From contig VZRG01001518.1 in assembly GCA_013397435.1 (NCBI GenBank), forward strand, positions 62,001 through 126,000: a stretch of 64,000 bases of DNA, in the 5' to 3' direction. Positions 1 to 10,700 of the stretch are shown here, in pieces (the first letter of the stretch is position 1; every line of letters begins with the position of its first letter). The DNA comes from Erythrocercus mccallii (Eukaryota; Chordata; Aves; Passeriformes; Dicruridae). The translations under genes were made by a program, and so were the position numbers. The notes below the pieces were generated by a model that ran no database searches, was not told the origin of the DNA, and saw nothing but the letters and a program-made list of their open reading frames with translations.

Positions 1-2345
1 TAAGTAAGACGGTGTGGGAAGTCCCTGCTCTGCTTTACTGCCATGGTTTTTTTCTCCTTATCTTTTTTGTTCCAAATGGTGTGGGGGTGAAGAGATATGC
101 CCCCTTTCCTTTGGCTGGCCTGGATTAACACTTCTTTGTTGCATGTCAAATCAAGGCAGCAGCAATCTTGACGTTGTTTCACTGAGCTGAAAGTTTTGGG
201 GCTACATTAACTTCGTGTTCTGTACAAAAACATGGATATGTTTTGATTCACAAGAAAAAAGCTGGAAAAGGGTGGGGGAAAACCTCCATGTATTTTTGCA
301 TTGCCCAAATCTTTTGGGGGGTAATAACTGAGCATGAAACAAGGGGAACAGGGACAGGTCACTGCAGTGCCAGATCATATTTTGCTGAAGCAATCACATT
401 CCATTCCTCAAGAAATTGGTAATGCTATTCTGGACATCCCTCTGGTTTGCAATAGTGGAGCTTGGAAGGAATCAGGTTTGAGGTGTGCACAGAAAAGAAA
501 GCAGAAAGGTCACTTCTGATATAACCAGACCTTGCTTTTCACTTCAGATGTCTTGAATGTGTTTGAAAGCTGGGGCGAAACCCCACAGCCTCTCTGACCT
601 CCCAGAATTTTTTAGTCAGTGTCTTGCTTCCACCCTAGGGGGAAGAAAACACATCTCTGACACTCTGGAGCAGCAGGGCACAGGGTCAGTAGGACACTGG
701 GAGCAGTTCAGTTTTGTGACCACACCCTCCTTCTGGAGCTGGTGCCACCTTCCCTCAGAGGGGAGAACTTTTATGCTTTCAAGACTTCCCAGAGCTGTTT
801 CAATTTCAGTTCACCTCTAGAGCTGAAATGGGTTAATGGGACAAGACCTGGCCCTGAATCTGGCTTCCACTCCTTGGAGTGTAGCAGTTGGTGTAGGTCC
901 ATCTAACCACACTGAGAAGGGCAGGTGCTGGTGTTCCAACAAGTTTAAGCTTCCTGGGTTTATTTTTTTATAAAGAAAGACCCCTCACATATTGGTTTCT
1001 CATGGGCTGCACAGCGTGGGAGAGGCTGTGAGGAACTCCAGAGCAGGATGCCCAGAGATGCAAGGGGACAGATTCCTGTGCATGTGGGGGCCCCAAACAC
1101 ACCCAGACTTCCTGGTCTGTAAAGTTGCAGCACAGTTATAGTTCATGCAGTTTTATATTTCTGAGTTACTGTTTAATCTCTCTATGTATTCAAAAATAAA
1201 AGTCTGGTTTTTTTCTTTTCCCTATTTCTATTCCCAAGCAAATATAATTAGGAATATAGGCTTAATCCTGCTATTTAAAATTAGGGAGAGTAGAATTTGA
1301 GGCTTGATAGTGTAAGCACAGCTGATGAATCTGCATATCAGCACAGTTTTGTTTTGTGGTGAGTTTTTTTCCAGTCTGCTTTATATTACCTAATGAGAAA
1401 TGTCCCTTAAAGTCGGGGGCTTTTCCATTTCAAAATTTAAATTATCTCTGCTGACATTTTTTTGTTTTATGAAGAAGCTATATTTTGCTGTTGGTAATTC
1501 CAGCTGGTACCTATGAATATTTACTTCTCTATCCATATGCATAAATGTTGTCTCTGTGCAGTAAGTATGCATCTACATGTAGACTTTAATTCTTTTAAAT
1601 TGTTCATGGTGCAAGTTAAGCAGCTTCCAGGCTCAGTGACAAATGATTGTAGATGGAACAACTTGAGGCATTCATACAGCTTTACCACAGCCTTCCCACT
1701 CACTCAGTTCCTTTAATTATTTTAAATTTGATTTTGATGATGAGAACAATTAAATAAAGACCACTTGCTATTGAGAAGTCAGCCACTATTTATAGCATAA
1801 TCGGAGTAGTTTAAAGTAAACTTCTGAAAGATGCTTGTTTTTAATAGTGCTGTTCAGTTGCCACTGGAGATTTGTTACTTGGACTTTGTGTAAAGTAACA
1901 AAAGGCACAGTTCAGGTGGCCATTTCACAATGCTGCTGTTGCTGCCCTCAGACACTTTCCAACCCTCAGCCTAGAACCACTGTGACCTCTGTAGGCAGAG
2001 GCAAAAGTAGCATGACTGCATGTGGTCTACTTGCTATGGGAGGACATCTCACTGACATTCAAACATGAGTACAGTTACATCAGGCTCCACACTTCCGCTC
2101 TCCAAGGAGGCTGTTATACACCATCTTGAAAGGCACAAACATGAGGTGCTCAGTATGGGTTTTTAAGAATCCCAGTGAGAAGTAGTTGTGGTTTTCTACA
2201 AGTTTAGTTGCAAGTTCATGTTTAAGAGTGTGCATGTAAGCAGCTGCAAAGCTATCATTGCTGTATAGGCTGGACACAAGGGCTTGTATTGGAAGGTGTT
2301 TATAATAGAACCGGGATTGCTAAAGATTGACGTATTTCATTGCAG
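1..2345 (+). other. BICD2: BICD2 intron before the terminal exon
   Basis: This is non-coding DNA directly upstream of the BICD2 terminal exon and is assigned as the 3' part of the preceding intron. It ends in an acceptor (2326-2345) with a modest pyrimidine tract and TTGCAG. The short open frames inside it (for example at 557-820, 1835-2068 and 2080-2277) match no family I recognise and are not framed by convincing splice sites. I see no mobile element or RNA gene here. The assignment as intron follows from the downstream exon starting inside a split codon. Confidence 0.85.
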
Positions 2346-2652
2346 ATGCGATGAATATGTCACACAGCTGGATGAAATGCAGCGGCAACTTGCAGCAGCC
2401 GAAGATGAGAAGAAGACTCTGAACTCCTTGCTTCGGATGGCTATCCAACAGAAACTGGCCTTGACCCAGCGCCTGGAACATTTGGAACTGGACCACGAGC
2501 AGTCTAAAAGGGTGCGCACAAAGTCTGCCTCCAAAGCCAAGGGCAGTAACCCCACTGTAAGTCACGTTCGGTCCTGTGGAGACAGGTCTGAAGGATCTGT
2601 CTTGAACAACCAGGTGTTTTATAGTGAGAAATACAAAATCTACTGTGATTAG
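2346..2652 (+). CDS. BICD2: BICD2 terminal coding exon, read-through (long) form
   Basis: BICD2 is a coiled-coil adaptor that links cytoplasmic dynein-dynactin to cargo such as Rab6 vesicles and RanBP2 at the nuclear pore. The exon begins after TTGCAG at 2345. Base 2346 completes a split codon, and codons from 2347 read CDEYVTQLDEMQRQL, then AAAEDEKKTLNSLLRM and AIQQKLALTQRLEHLELDHE. This is the end of the third coiled coil, the C-terminal cargo-binding domain, and is nearly identical to vertebrate BICD1/BICD2 as I remember them. After this comes a basic, Lys/Ser-rich linker ending SNPT at 2556. The frame then continues for 31 codons (VSHVRSC...KYKIYCD) to a TAG at 2650-2652. The ending Q-V-F-x-S-E-K-x-x-I-Y-C-D matches human BICD2 isoform 1, not BICD1, and that sets the paralogue. 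Upstream exons lie outside the window. Confidence 0.96.
2557..2562 (+). promoter_or_regulatory. BICD2: In-frame alternative splice donor inside the BICD2 exon
   Basis: CCCACT|GTAAGT gives a near-consensus U1 donor lying exactly on a codon boundary (phase 0, after Thr at 2554-2556). If it is not used, the same bases are read as Val-Ser. If it is used, the 31-residue tail and the proximal 3' UTR are removed as intron. As I recall, the human protein also begins its alternative tail with Val-Ser-His, which is what GTRAGTCAY encodes, so the double use of this site appears conserved. Confidence 0.85.
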
Positions 2653-3030
2653 GGCACATTTCCAAAAAAAAAAATTTTCTGCATCTTATTTTATGCTGTA
2701 ACTGTCAGCGTAAGTCCCCACTATCTAATGTCACAGTGAGTTGACTCGTACTAGTATGTTGTTGAACCAGGTAATACAGCCTGTATTACGGTGGTCTTAA
2801 CTGTAACTAATGCATAAGTATGGGGATGCTATTAACAAGTTAATAGTGGAAAGCAATTAGCTTTTTCCACAGTTAACATGTCTGGGGTTTGCTGTTTATG
2901 GTAAGTGTTAAGAGTACACCTGATAGAGTGTATATCTGGTGTTACTGTAATTTGTATAGCACAAATGTGATCCTTTCTCCAGGGTTGCAGCGTACTTCAA
3001 TAAATGCTTTCATAGGCAGAAACAAACAGA
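2653..3030 (+). other. BICD2: Proximal 3' UTR of the BICD2 read-through transcript
   Basis: This is non-coding sequence after the stop at 2650-2652, with an A-run at 2665-2674. It ends at a likely cleavage site about 10-25 bases after AATAAA at 2999-3004. A later alternative hexamer at 3752-3757 could extend it by about 750 bases. In transcripts that use the 2557 donor this whole stretch is intron. Confidence 0.65.
2999..3004 (+). terminator. BICD2: Proximal poly(A) signal AATAAA
   Basis: This is a canonical hexamer 347 bases after the long-form stop codon. A T/G-rich stretch at about 3037-3050 could be the downstream element. It would end the read-through form of BICD2. Confidence 0.6.
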
Positions 3031-3751
3031 AAACCTTCCTTGTTACTGTGGCTTAAGTGGTGAAAAGCAAAGGTTAAAATTAGAGCTATGTCTTGGGAAT
3101 GCAAAGCATTTGGAAACTGGAGTCAAACTTAATTTGCCTGTTGTAGCGGATGTTAAATACTTGCTGTTGTATCACCACTAACCAAAGTCCTAAAGCTTTT
3201 ATAGGCTATAAAAGCTAGAAGAAAACTTGGTACATTATCTACGCTCTGCATTCCTCTCTTCAGAGGGATAATCAGAAGAAGCTTGCACATTTATATTAAA
3301 AATATGCAATATTAACTCAATCTGATACAAAATTTAAAATGTTAAGAATTGGGATTCTACCTGGTAGATAGTTTCTCTTTAAGAAGTTATGTCCTGAAAG
3401 GATCTGTGCAGTCTTATGTTGCTCCTTGCAAGCATAACACTTCAGAAAGAACTTGTCTGAGATATCCTGTACAGGAAAGAACCTGTAGCCACACAATATG
3501 TATGTGTAGAATTGATGTGACCATGGTCTAGCATTGTCACAAACAGTTTTTCTCAGCTCTCAGTATTAACCTAAATAGGTAGCATTTCAGAACTCTTATC
3601 ATTTTTTTAAGTACACGGAAGATGCTGCATTCCATATGCAAGCCATGTGTTTCACAGGGCTCTACGTTAGAGGCACAGGAAATTGATCCAGATCATCCTG
3701 CTAATAATGATTTATGAAGTAGCTTAGTGCACATACTAATCTTTAAAAACA

Positions 3752-3757
3752 AATAAA
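3752..3757 (+). terminator. Second poly(A) signal AATAAA in the proximal UTR
   Basis: This hexamer is 1.1 kb after the long-form stop and is followed by TTTGTCTG at about 3760. It is a possible alternative end for the read-through transcript. Usage cannot be judged from sequence. Confidence 0.35.
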
Positions 3758-4880
3758 CCTTTGTCTGATATTGAACTTTTAAGGGGCCTTTTTACCCACT
3801 TAATTACAATAAGTTTGATAGGATAAAAGTGTACTTTCTAATTGGTGCCTACACAAGAGAAGAAGATTGAAAATATTGCTTCTAAAATTGTGGAAAATTT
3901 GTGGAGCACTGAAAGGCACAGTTCTTTGTTTAACCCAGAGTTTGAAGTGCCTAGCCTCAGACTTTATTTTAATGTAAAGCCCTGTTTGTTTTGTACTCTT
4001 TCAAATGCTTTTGTATGCCTGTAATGTTACTAAAAGTGCGAGCCTGTGCTGGTGAGTGCTCGATAGTGTGGTTCCCAAAGCCATTCTAACCCTGTGCTGT
4101 GGTTGTACGCCCCTGCCTGTCCCTGTTGATGCTCACAGCTTGCTCCGTGCGCACACAGGAGGTACCCCAGTGCTAACAGAAGCTAATAAGAACATGGCTG
4201 GTTTTCCCAGAGGGGAAACCATAGGAGATTTTGACTTCCCAGATATTTTTAGGCATGTTGGGGGGAAGTCTTTTAAATCAATATAGTGAGATTTGAAACA
4301 AATGGAACTTTGCTACAATGCTGGGAACCACGGAAATGCTGCAGTCCAGAGCCAGAATTGCATTTATTGATCTTGAGAAGGAGAAAATCTCAAGTGATTA
4401 AATTCTAAAACATTTCTAAAACATGACTGCTTGGGGTTTAAACACATTTCGATTCTGGTTTTAGAAACTAGGCCCTGTGTGTCTGTTATTACGTCTTTTA
4501 AAAAATACTGAATTCTCCTGAGTTTGAGCTTTAATATTGCAAAATAGCAGGCTTGATATTTTAGAAGAGACATTTTTATAATTTTCAATCCTGCTTTTCT
4601 CTTTGCTGCACAATCTTCCAAAAGGCCTTTATTCTTCTCATTCCTACATTAAGTACAATTTAAAAATACATGGTGAAAGCAGGCCTTTGAGTGCTAATTT
4701 TTTCTGCTGTAATAGACTCAGTAACAAATCTGCTGCCACCATAGTAGGGAGCTTTAACACAGTTTTCACTGCTTCCATGTCTCTAGTGACAGTACTTCTG
4801 CAAAATACGGATGGCAGAAAGGTAAGCTGGAGAAACTAATTGAATGCATTATTAGGTTTCTATTCAAATTAGTTTCAAAT

Positions 4881-4904
4881 ATTCCTGTATTCAAATACAG
4901 GAAT
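4881..4904. repeat. Perfect 11-bp inverted repeat with 2-base loop
   Basis: ATTCCTGTATT (4881-4891) and its exact reverse complement AATACAGGAAT (4894-4904) are separated by CA. It can form a hairpin in the BICD2 pre-mRNA between the two alternative ends. Related ATTCAAAT and TTCAAAT words sit just upstream (4862-4880). Confidence 0.8.
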
Positions 4905-5688
4905 TTTCTGTAACAATTTTGATGTTACCAGACAGTGACTGTTCTTTCAGGCTAGGCTCATTTTTTCAGTTCTGAGTATAAGCAATTTTGCAATTAGCCC
5001 AATAGCCTTAGTGATCGTGTCCATCTTCAGTCATTTCTGCAAATATTTAAAAAACCCTAAGAGCCAGCCTGACTGCTGTTTGAGTCTATCACCAGTATGG
5101 TTTATCCTGTCAGAAAAAGAACTGAGAAATGGTGTAAAGTGACTTGATCCTGCTGTTTGTATTTTTAGGCAATATTTAAGACCGAGTCTTTTAATTCTTG
5201 ATTAACAATTTCTTGAGGTGTTCATTTGCTGTAACTCTTTCATATCAGTCTCAATGGGTTGGGGTAAAGCATGGAAAATTCCATAAGCCATCACCTACCT
5301 CTGTAAGCAGGCTCTTCTGAATGATTCTCTGCATAGGCCTGCATGATATACTGACTTGCATGTTTCTGGAGAACCTAAAGCTTCACTGAAACATTTCTTG
5401 CACACTCATTGCTTTTAACTTATGCTTGAAGAGCAAAGCTTTATTCAGTACTTGTAAGAATCCTTCTTTCTGCAAAGCTATTGCTTCCAGGCTGAGCACA
5501 CAAAGCCTTGTTCACCCAGTGGGAAGGCAACTTTGAGCTGGAGTGGCTGCTGTTCCTCCAGCCAGCTAACAGACCCTCAGCCAACTAACCTGCCTGTGCA
5601 GCACATGGATGGGATTAAGTTTTCGGTTGATTTAGAAATAAACACTGATATTTTTTTCCTAATGCTATTTTATTTTTCCATTTTTCAG

Positions 5689-5694
5689 CTGTAG
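5689..5694 (+). CDS. BICD2: BICD2 distal last exon, coding part: Leu-stop
   Basis: A strong acceptor precedes this site: T-rich from 5651, a CTAAT branch-point-like word at 5659-5663, and a long pyrimidine tract ending TTTTTCAG at 5688. Spliced in phase 0 from the donor at 2556/2557, the next codons are CTG (Leu) and TAG (stop), so the short isoform ends ..SNPT-L. As I recall, the two human forms are 824 residues (ending in a single Leu after the common part) and 855 residues (32-residue tail), a difference of 31, which this layout reproduces. The exon was found by looking for a phase-0 acceptor that fits; no transcript was available. Confidence 0.75.
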   Translation: M

Positions 5695-7740
5695 AGTAGT
5701 CCATGGAGAAGGCCTTTCCAACAGTGCAACAGCATTTCTTAGCCCTCCTCACTGTGGTTCAAAGTGGTGGCCCATTGCACACAGAAATGGAAACCACTGA
5801 CCTGATCCTAACTTTTGAAAACACCTTTTCCTATATACTACCCAAAACCGTCCCTTACTGCCTGAAACTATAAAACAAACAAGCTTTATCTGTAAGTGCT
5901 GCTGCAGTAAGAAACCTTACAAGTGCTGAAGAAACCTACTTCAAATGTAATGCTCACCATATTAGTCTGTGCTCTCCTAGAAATGTTGGATGGGGGAATT
6001 TACTTCATTGCAGATGCTCATTTTTTTACCTGTTAAACCTGTGCACTTTTGATATTTTTCTTTAGCTTCTTTAATTCCTAGTGTAGAAGAGTTTATATAA
6101 ATGCAGTGGTTTGTGCTCATAGTCTCTCTCCAGTTTGAAACTTGTGACTTACAAATTATACATCAGCATGTGGCAGAGATTTGGGGGGGGCTCTAGATTG
6201 TGATTAGAGAAGAGTTTCAACAAAAAGCAGGAGCTCTGCTAAACTATGTGCTGTGCTTCAGCATCTTTTTTATTAAAATGTTATGCTTTATATGTTTAAA
6301 TTACTGATTTTTTTAACTGCCATGTTCATTAAGAAATCCAGGGTATTCAAATTCTGGGGTTTTTTTCATATTGTATTATTATTCTTAGGAATAGTTCAAT
6401 GTAACAAGAAGAAAACTTGACTTTGCTCTGGTTAAAACAGTAAGAGGCACTTGAAAAATATTAAGTAGTATTACATATAAATTCCAGAATTCCTGGGTTT
6501 TAGGAAGTTGAAGTATTATCGATTAACAGAATTTTATACAACTATACCAGTTAAATTCCAAATTGGAATTATTTTGTTACTTTTTCATTTTATTGTGCCA
6601 AATTATGGTACATTTAGAAAAATTCTAAAATGGTCAGTGATAGGTTATCTGTCAGCGCCTTTCTGTCACTCATTATTGCCAGTAGTGCCTTTGATCATTT
6701 GAAGGGAGACTCTTAGAGTAGTGTAGGCTTAGTCCTGTCACTTAGGAGGAATGGAATGGCTGGTTTGGAATTTGTTAAAGAAGTGGAGCAATAAGTGTCC
6801 CATTTCGCACATTTTTAATGGTAGGCTTACTACAGAGTTTATATATTCAAGGAATTGTAAAAAATTCTGTTAGTCAATGATATTTCATCATGCAAATCCT
6901 TGCAAATTCAGGGGTGTAGAGGGGAAAAAAATCAAAACCACAAACCTGAACAAACCGAACTACACTTTGGGAACCAAATGGACTCATGTTGAACAGATGA
7001 GCAGTGTATGACCACATTTATGGTATCAGTCCGGGAGCGCGTTGGGAATGTCACTGTCTGTGGGTGGTGGTGGGGGCAGAAGCCACAGCGCTGTGTGCAG
7101 ATGTGAACCGCAGCACATCAGGATCTCCTTTGCATGTTGTATCTAATTGTGATTTCAGCAAACAGAAACAGAGAAGTGCATCAACAAGCCATGCCAGGTT
7201 CTCAGTGGCTTGATGAGGCTCATGTGGATGATTAAATTGGTACTTGCTGGAGGGGAGCCTTCCCGCTTCTCAAAAAAAGTACAAATTGAACTAATATTGA
7301 CAGTGCAGGAAAGATTTCTGTTTGCTGGAAAAAGCATTATTATTCCTAGATGTGGGGACTTTTATTTCCATCTTCTGTTACACTATTGATTCATAAGAAA
7401 TATTGTTGCATTTAAAATTACTGCATTTGTATGTGGGTATTTATTTGAAATGATGTCAAAGTACTGTATTATGTTCTATGTGCATTACCTTTTAGTGGTG
7501 GGTTGGTCTCCATTTAACGTCCTGTGCATGTATTCTTGCCAAGTAACCTTTACACAGATCTGAAAAACAAAAAAGTTAAACTCAAAAGACTAACTGTGTG
7601 TTAATTGGATAGCTTTAGGAGGAGGGGTGGAAGTCAAAACACTGCTTCCAGATTAATAAAACAGTTTTTAATCTAGGAAAGCAATGTGCCTGCGTAGTCA
7701 CATTGGCAGGAGCAATAAAAGACAAAAGGAATTATGTGTT
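5695..7740 (+). other. BICD2: Distal 3' UTR of BICD2 (short-isoform transcript)
   Basis: This is non-coding DNA after the Leu-stop exon, with no acceptors or open frames that look real. Its likely 3' end is the group of hexamers at 7655-7660, 7714-7719 and 7815-7820. It includes an A/C-rich patch (6925-6960) and an AT-rich block at 7380-7500 that looks like an ordinary long vertebrate 3' UTR. The exact end is inferred. Confidence 0.55.
7714..7719 (+). terminator. BICD2: Distal poly(A) signal AATAAA (best of a cluster)
   Basis: AATAAA is followed 15-45 bases later by a T/G-rich stretch (TGTGTTCTGCC, TTGGTTTTGTGG at about 7735-7760), the usual downstream element. Neighbouring hexamers are at 7655-7660 and 7815-7820. 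This is the most likely end of the distal BICD2 transcript. Confidence 0.5.
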
Positions 7741-10700
7741 CTGCCTATTGGTTTTGTGGTTTAAGAAAGTGCTGGTTAAAATCATCTGCCGAAGGGCTTT
7801 TCAGCTGGGGCCCAAATAAATACTGATTTTTATCTGAAAGAAACTGAATACATCACATGAAATTTTACGCAGAACTGGAAAATTAATTATTTGTGCTCAC
7901 ATTCAGGGAACACCATACTTTACTATTCTGTGACATCTTCGTGGATTAATTTTGGCCTGGATCAGACTGGTTTAATGTGTGTCACTGAATTGCAAACACT
8001 TGTACTACTGGTACAGGGAAATTAAGGGTAGGACTAAGGCTGTGGTGTCTGTGGTGACAAGCCATCCTGAAATTACATCCTAATTTCTCATACACTCTCC
8101 AAAATACTCACATACTCTTAGGGCTCCATCTAGCCTGGCCCTGAACACTTCCCTGGAGGTATTTCCTGGCCTTTGTTCCCTGAGCACCCTGGTCTAGTGG
8201 TAGATGTCCCTGCTCATGGCAGGGGAGTGGAACAAGATGGTCTTTGAAGTCCCTTCCAACCCATCAGGGATTCTGTGAAAATGCATTAAGTTGATATTTG
8301 TCCAGTAGAATTAGCAAACAAACTCACAAAAAGCCCATGAAGGAGAATGCCAAAACTCTGAGGGCAAGGCTGAGGTTTTCCCCATCAATACAAAGATGTT
8401 CCTGGATCAATGACTTCATCAATGACTTGTCTCCTAGAAACATTAAATATGGTTGTATACTCTAGTTTAACAACTCTTGTGCCCCCAGGTAGGATTCTCA
8501 GAACCATTCTGCTGATTGTTTCTCTTACCTGATAGCAGTCAGCTGCATGACACCAGCTCATCAACATAAATTGCAGCTGGAGCACAAGATGCCAGTTTTC
8601 CCTTGGGCATTGAAAACACTTGCTCAGGGGTATGCAGGGAGCTAGCAGAGCATGCATGCTGGGATACTTGCCCTGCTTGTAGAGATCTGCATTTTCTATA
8701 ACAGGAGCTTTACCTGCAGGATCATCTACAGAAGAAACACGTAAATCCATCTGCATGCACATGAGAGCCAACCTGTGAAACAGTAAAACAGGGTGATCCA
8801 AGAATTCTTTAGTAAGAAAAAAATGCAAAAACTGTCAAAGGAGAGTACATTAAAAGCTTGTCTAGTGAATGGCTATTGATTAAAATATTAATTTCTTTGA
8901 CTCTTTTCTGTGTAGAAGAATCCCCTCCCTAAGCCCTCAGGAAAATGTTGCCTCTGCAGAGATGGAGGGTGAGTTCAGCATTCTAGCTGCAGATGTGACT
9001 GGAGTTAAGTCTCTGGGAGAGGAATCTGCCAGCAAATATTACACTCCTGCTTGCTATGAGTTAGTAATTCAGCAGTGATCCTTTGTTTCTTGCAAATGAG
9101 GCTTGAAAACAAATTGCTCACTTCCCAAAAGAGGAACAGGGCAGATATCTGGATGTACTGAGATGCCTAAGGATCAGAGACCTGGAAATTCCTAGGTACC
9201 TGGTTTTGTGGGATGAAGGCAATCAAAATTAAGACAGAGGTGCTTTTTGTATAAAATATGGTAAAATTCAGCTAAACAAATACTTACAGTAGTTAGAGTT
9301 TCAAAAATATGTTCACATTCTTGTGATTTTTAAAGGCTGATGTAGTAGATGGACCTAACAAGAACTTTGAAGAAACAATTAGAAACTACGAAGATCACCT
9401 CTGGGAGCTCATAACCAAGCAAAGCAGCTAGTTAATGATTATTCTGAATATATTATTATTTTTGAGTGTTATTTTGAATGTTTATCTAGAAAAGCTTCAA
9501 GCAAACATTCATTAGTCATTGTTCAGAAAATTACTTATATTCAAACCTCTCAAAAGATAGGTTCATCTGTTCTTTCCCAGGAAAGGAGGGGAAGATGCTG
9601 CTTCCAGTGCAAATCCAAATTTCCCCAAGAAGGAGCTATCACAAATAGGGGTGGGGGAATGCTTTTCCTCATCCTTACTGGTATCTCAAAGGTAATGTGA
9701 TAGCTGTTCTGCCCCTTACCCAGCCCTATGACTTTGGGACAGTGCTGCTCCTGAACTAAGACTTCAGCTTTGATGGTTATCACCTGAAGGGGTTGTAAAA
9801 TGCCCTAGGCCCGGCAACTGTTTAAAAAACAAAAAAACCATGAAAGCCAGCTAACAAGCTGGACCTAGTTCTAGCTGTTAGAGTACCTTTGAAGCAAGGG
9901 TAGTACACTGAGTGGGAGCAGTGTGATGAAAGCTGATTTTTGTGAGTGGGCTGGAGAAAACCTGAGAAAAATTTTAAAATTTAGACCAAATCTATACAGG
10001 TATCTAACTAGGACAGTGTATGTAATGTGCTACTTACAGGTAAAAGTTACATACATAAGCAAAGCTTGTACGTAAGGTTGGTTTAAGGCAGGCTGAGGTG
10101 AGTTAGTGCATGTCCAGACCTCCACCACCTAACCCTAATTCCTCATGAGAATAAGGATTTAATTAAGCTGAAAATTACTTTCAGGGCAGAACCCCCAAAT
10201 ATTGTAGCTTTTGACTGAATCAAGTGTCATATTAGAAGGACACTCTATGTAGTCCAAACGCACCCATGTGATTCTCTTTATGTTGCAAGAATTTTGAACA
10301 ACTTTATGTATTTGAAGCATCTTTGTTGTTACTTTTAAAATAAATGTCAGCAGGTGGACATTTGGGCTGTGAATATCCTAGGCTAAAATATTGTAGCAGA
10401 CTTAACAGGCAGGAGAAACTTCCATACTGATGGTATGGTTTAAAAGTAATCATAAGAGGAAAAAAATGCCGAAAGAGCAAAACTTTTAAAAATAAATTCT
10501 CACTAGCAATTACATGATCCATTCTAATTAACAGCATTTTAAAATCTTTTTTTGAAACTGATAATTTCTGCTTTTCAAACAGCAATCCATTTGAGGACTT
10601 AGAATTCTCCATTATTAAGTTTAAGGAGAGAGTAACAATTCATTTAACTATACAATTCTTTGTACTGCTTGACATAATTTCTTCTGTATCTTCTCCACAA

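Larger units (their letters stand above)
3031..5650 (+). other. BICD2: Alternative BICD2 intron / extended 3' UTR
   Basis: This stretch lies between the proximal poly(A) site and the distal acceptor. It holds no convincing coding exon. It contains a second AATAAA (3752-3757), a perfect inverted repeat (4881-4904) and ordinary AT-rich DNA. Whether it is intron or 3' UTR depends on use of the donor at 2557. A CAGTATTA octamer at 3561-3568 matches the miR-200b/c/429 seed site, but a single 8-mer has little weight. Confidence 0.7.

Noticed and set aside
1..9. Window opens with TAAGTAAG, which would be a donor if the preceding base were G.
   Set aside because: The preceding base is not visible and no exon can be shown; such words are common.
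8385..8828. 147-codon open frame on the - strand.
   Set aside because: A couple of frames this long are expected by chance in 64 kb at this base composition. It starts at TTG, has no recognised domain, and the CR1 next to it shows the area is neutral.
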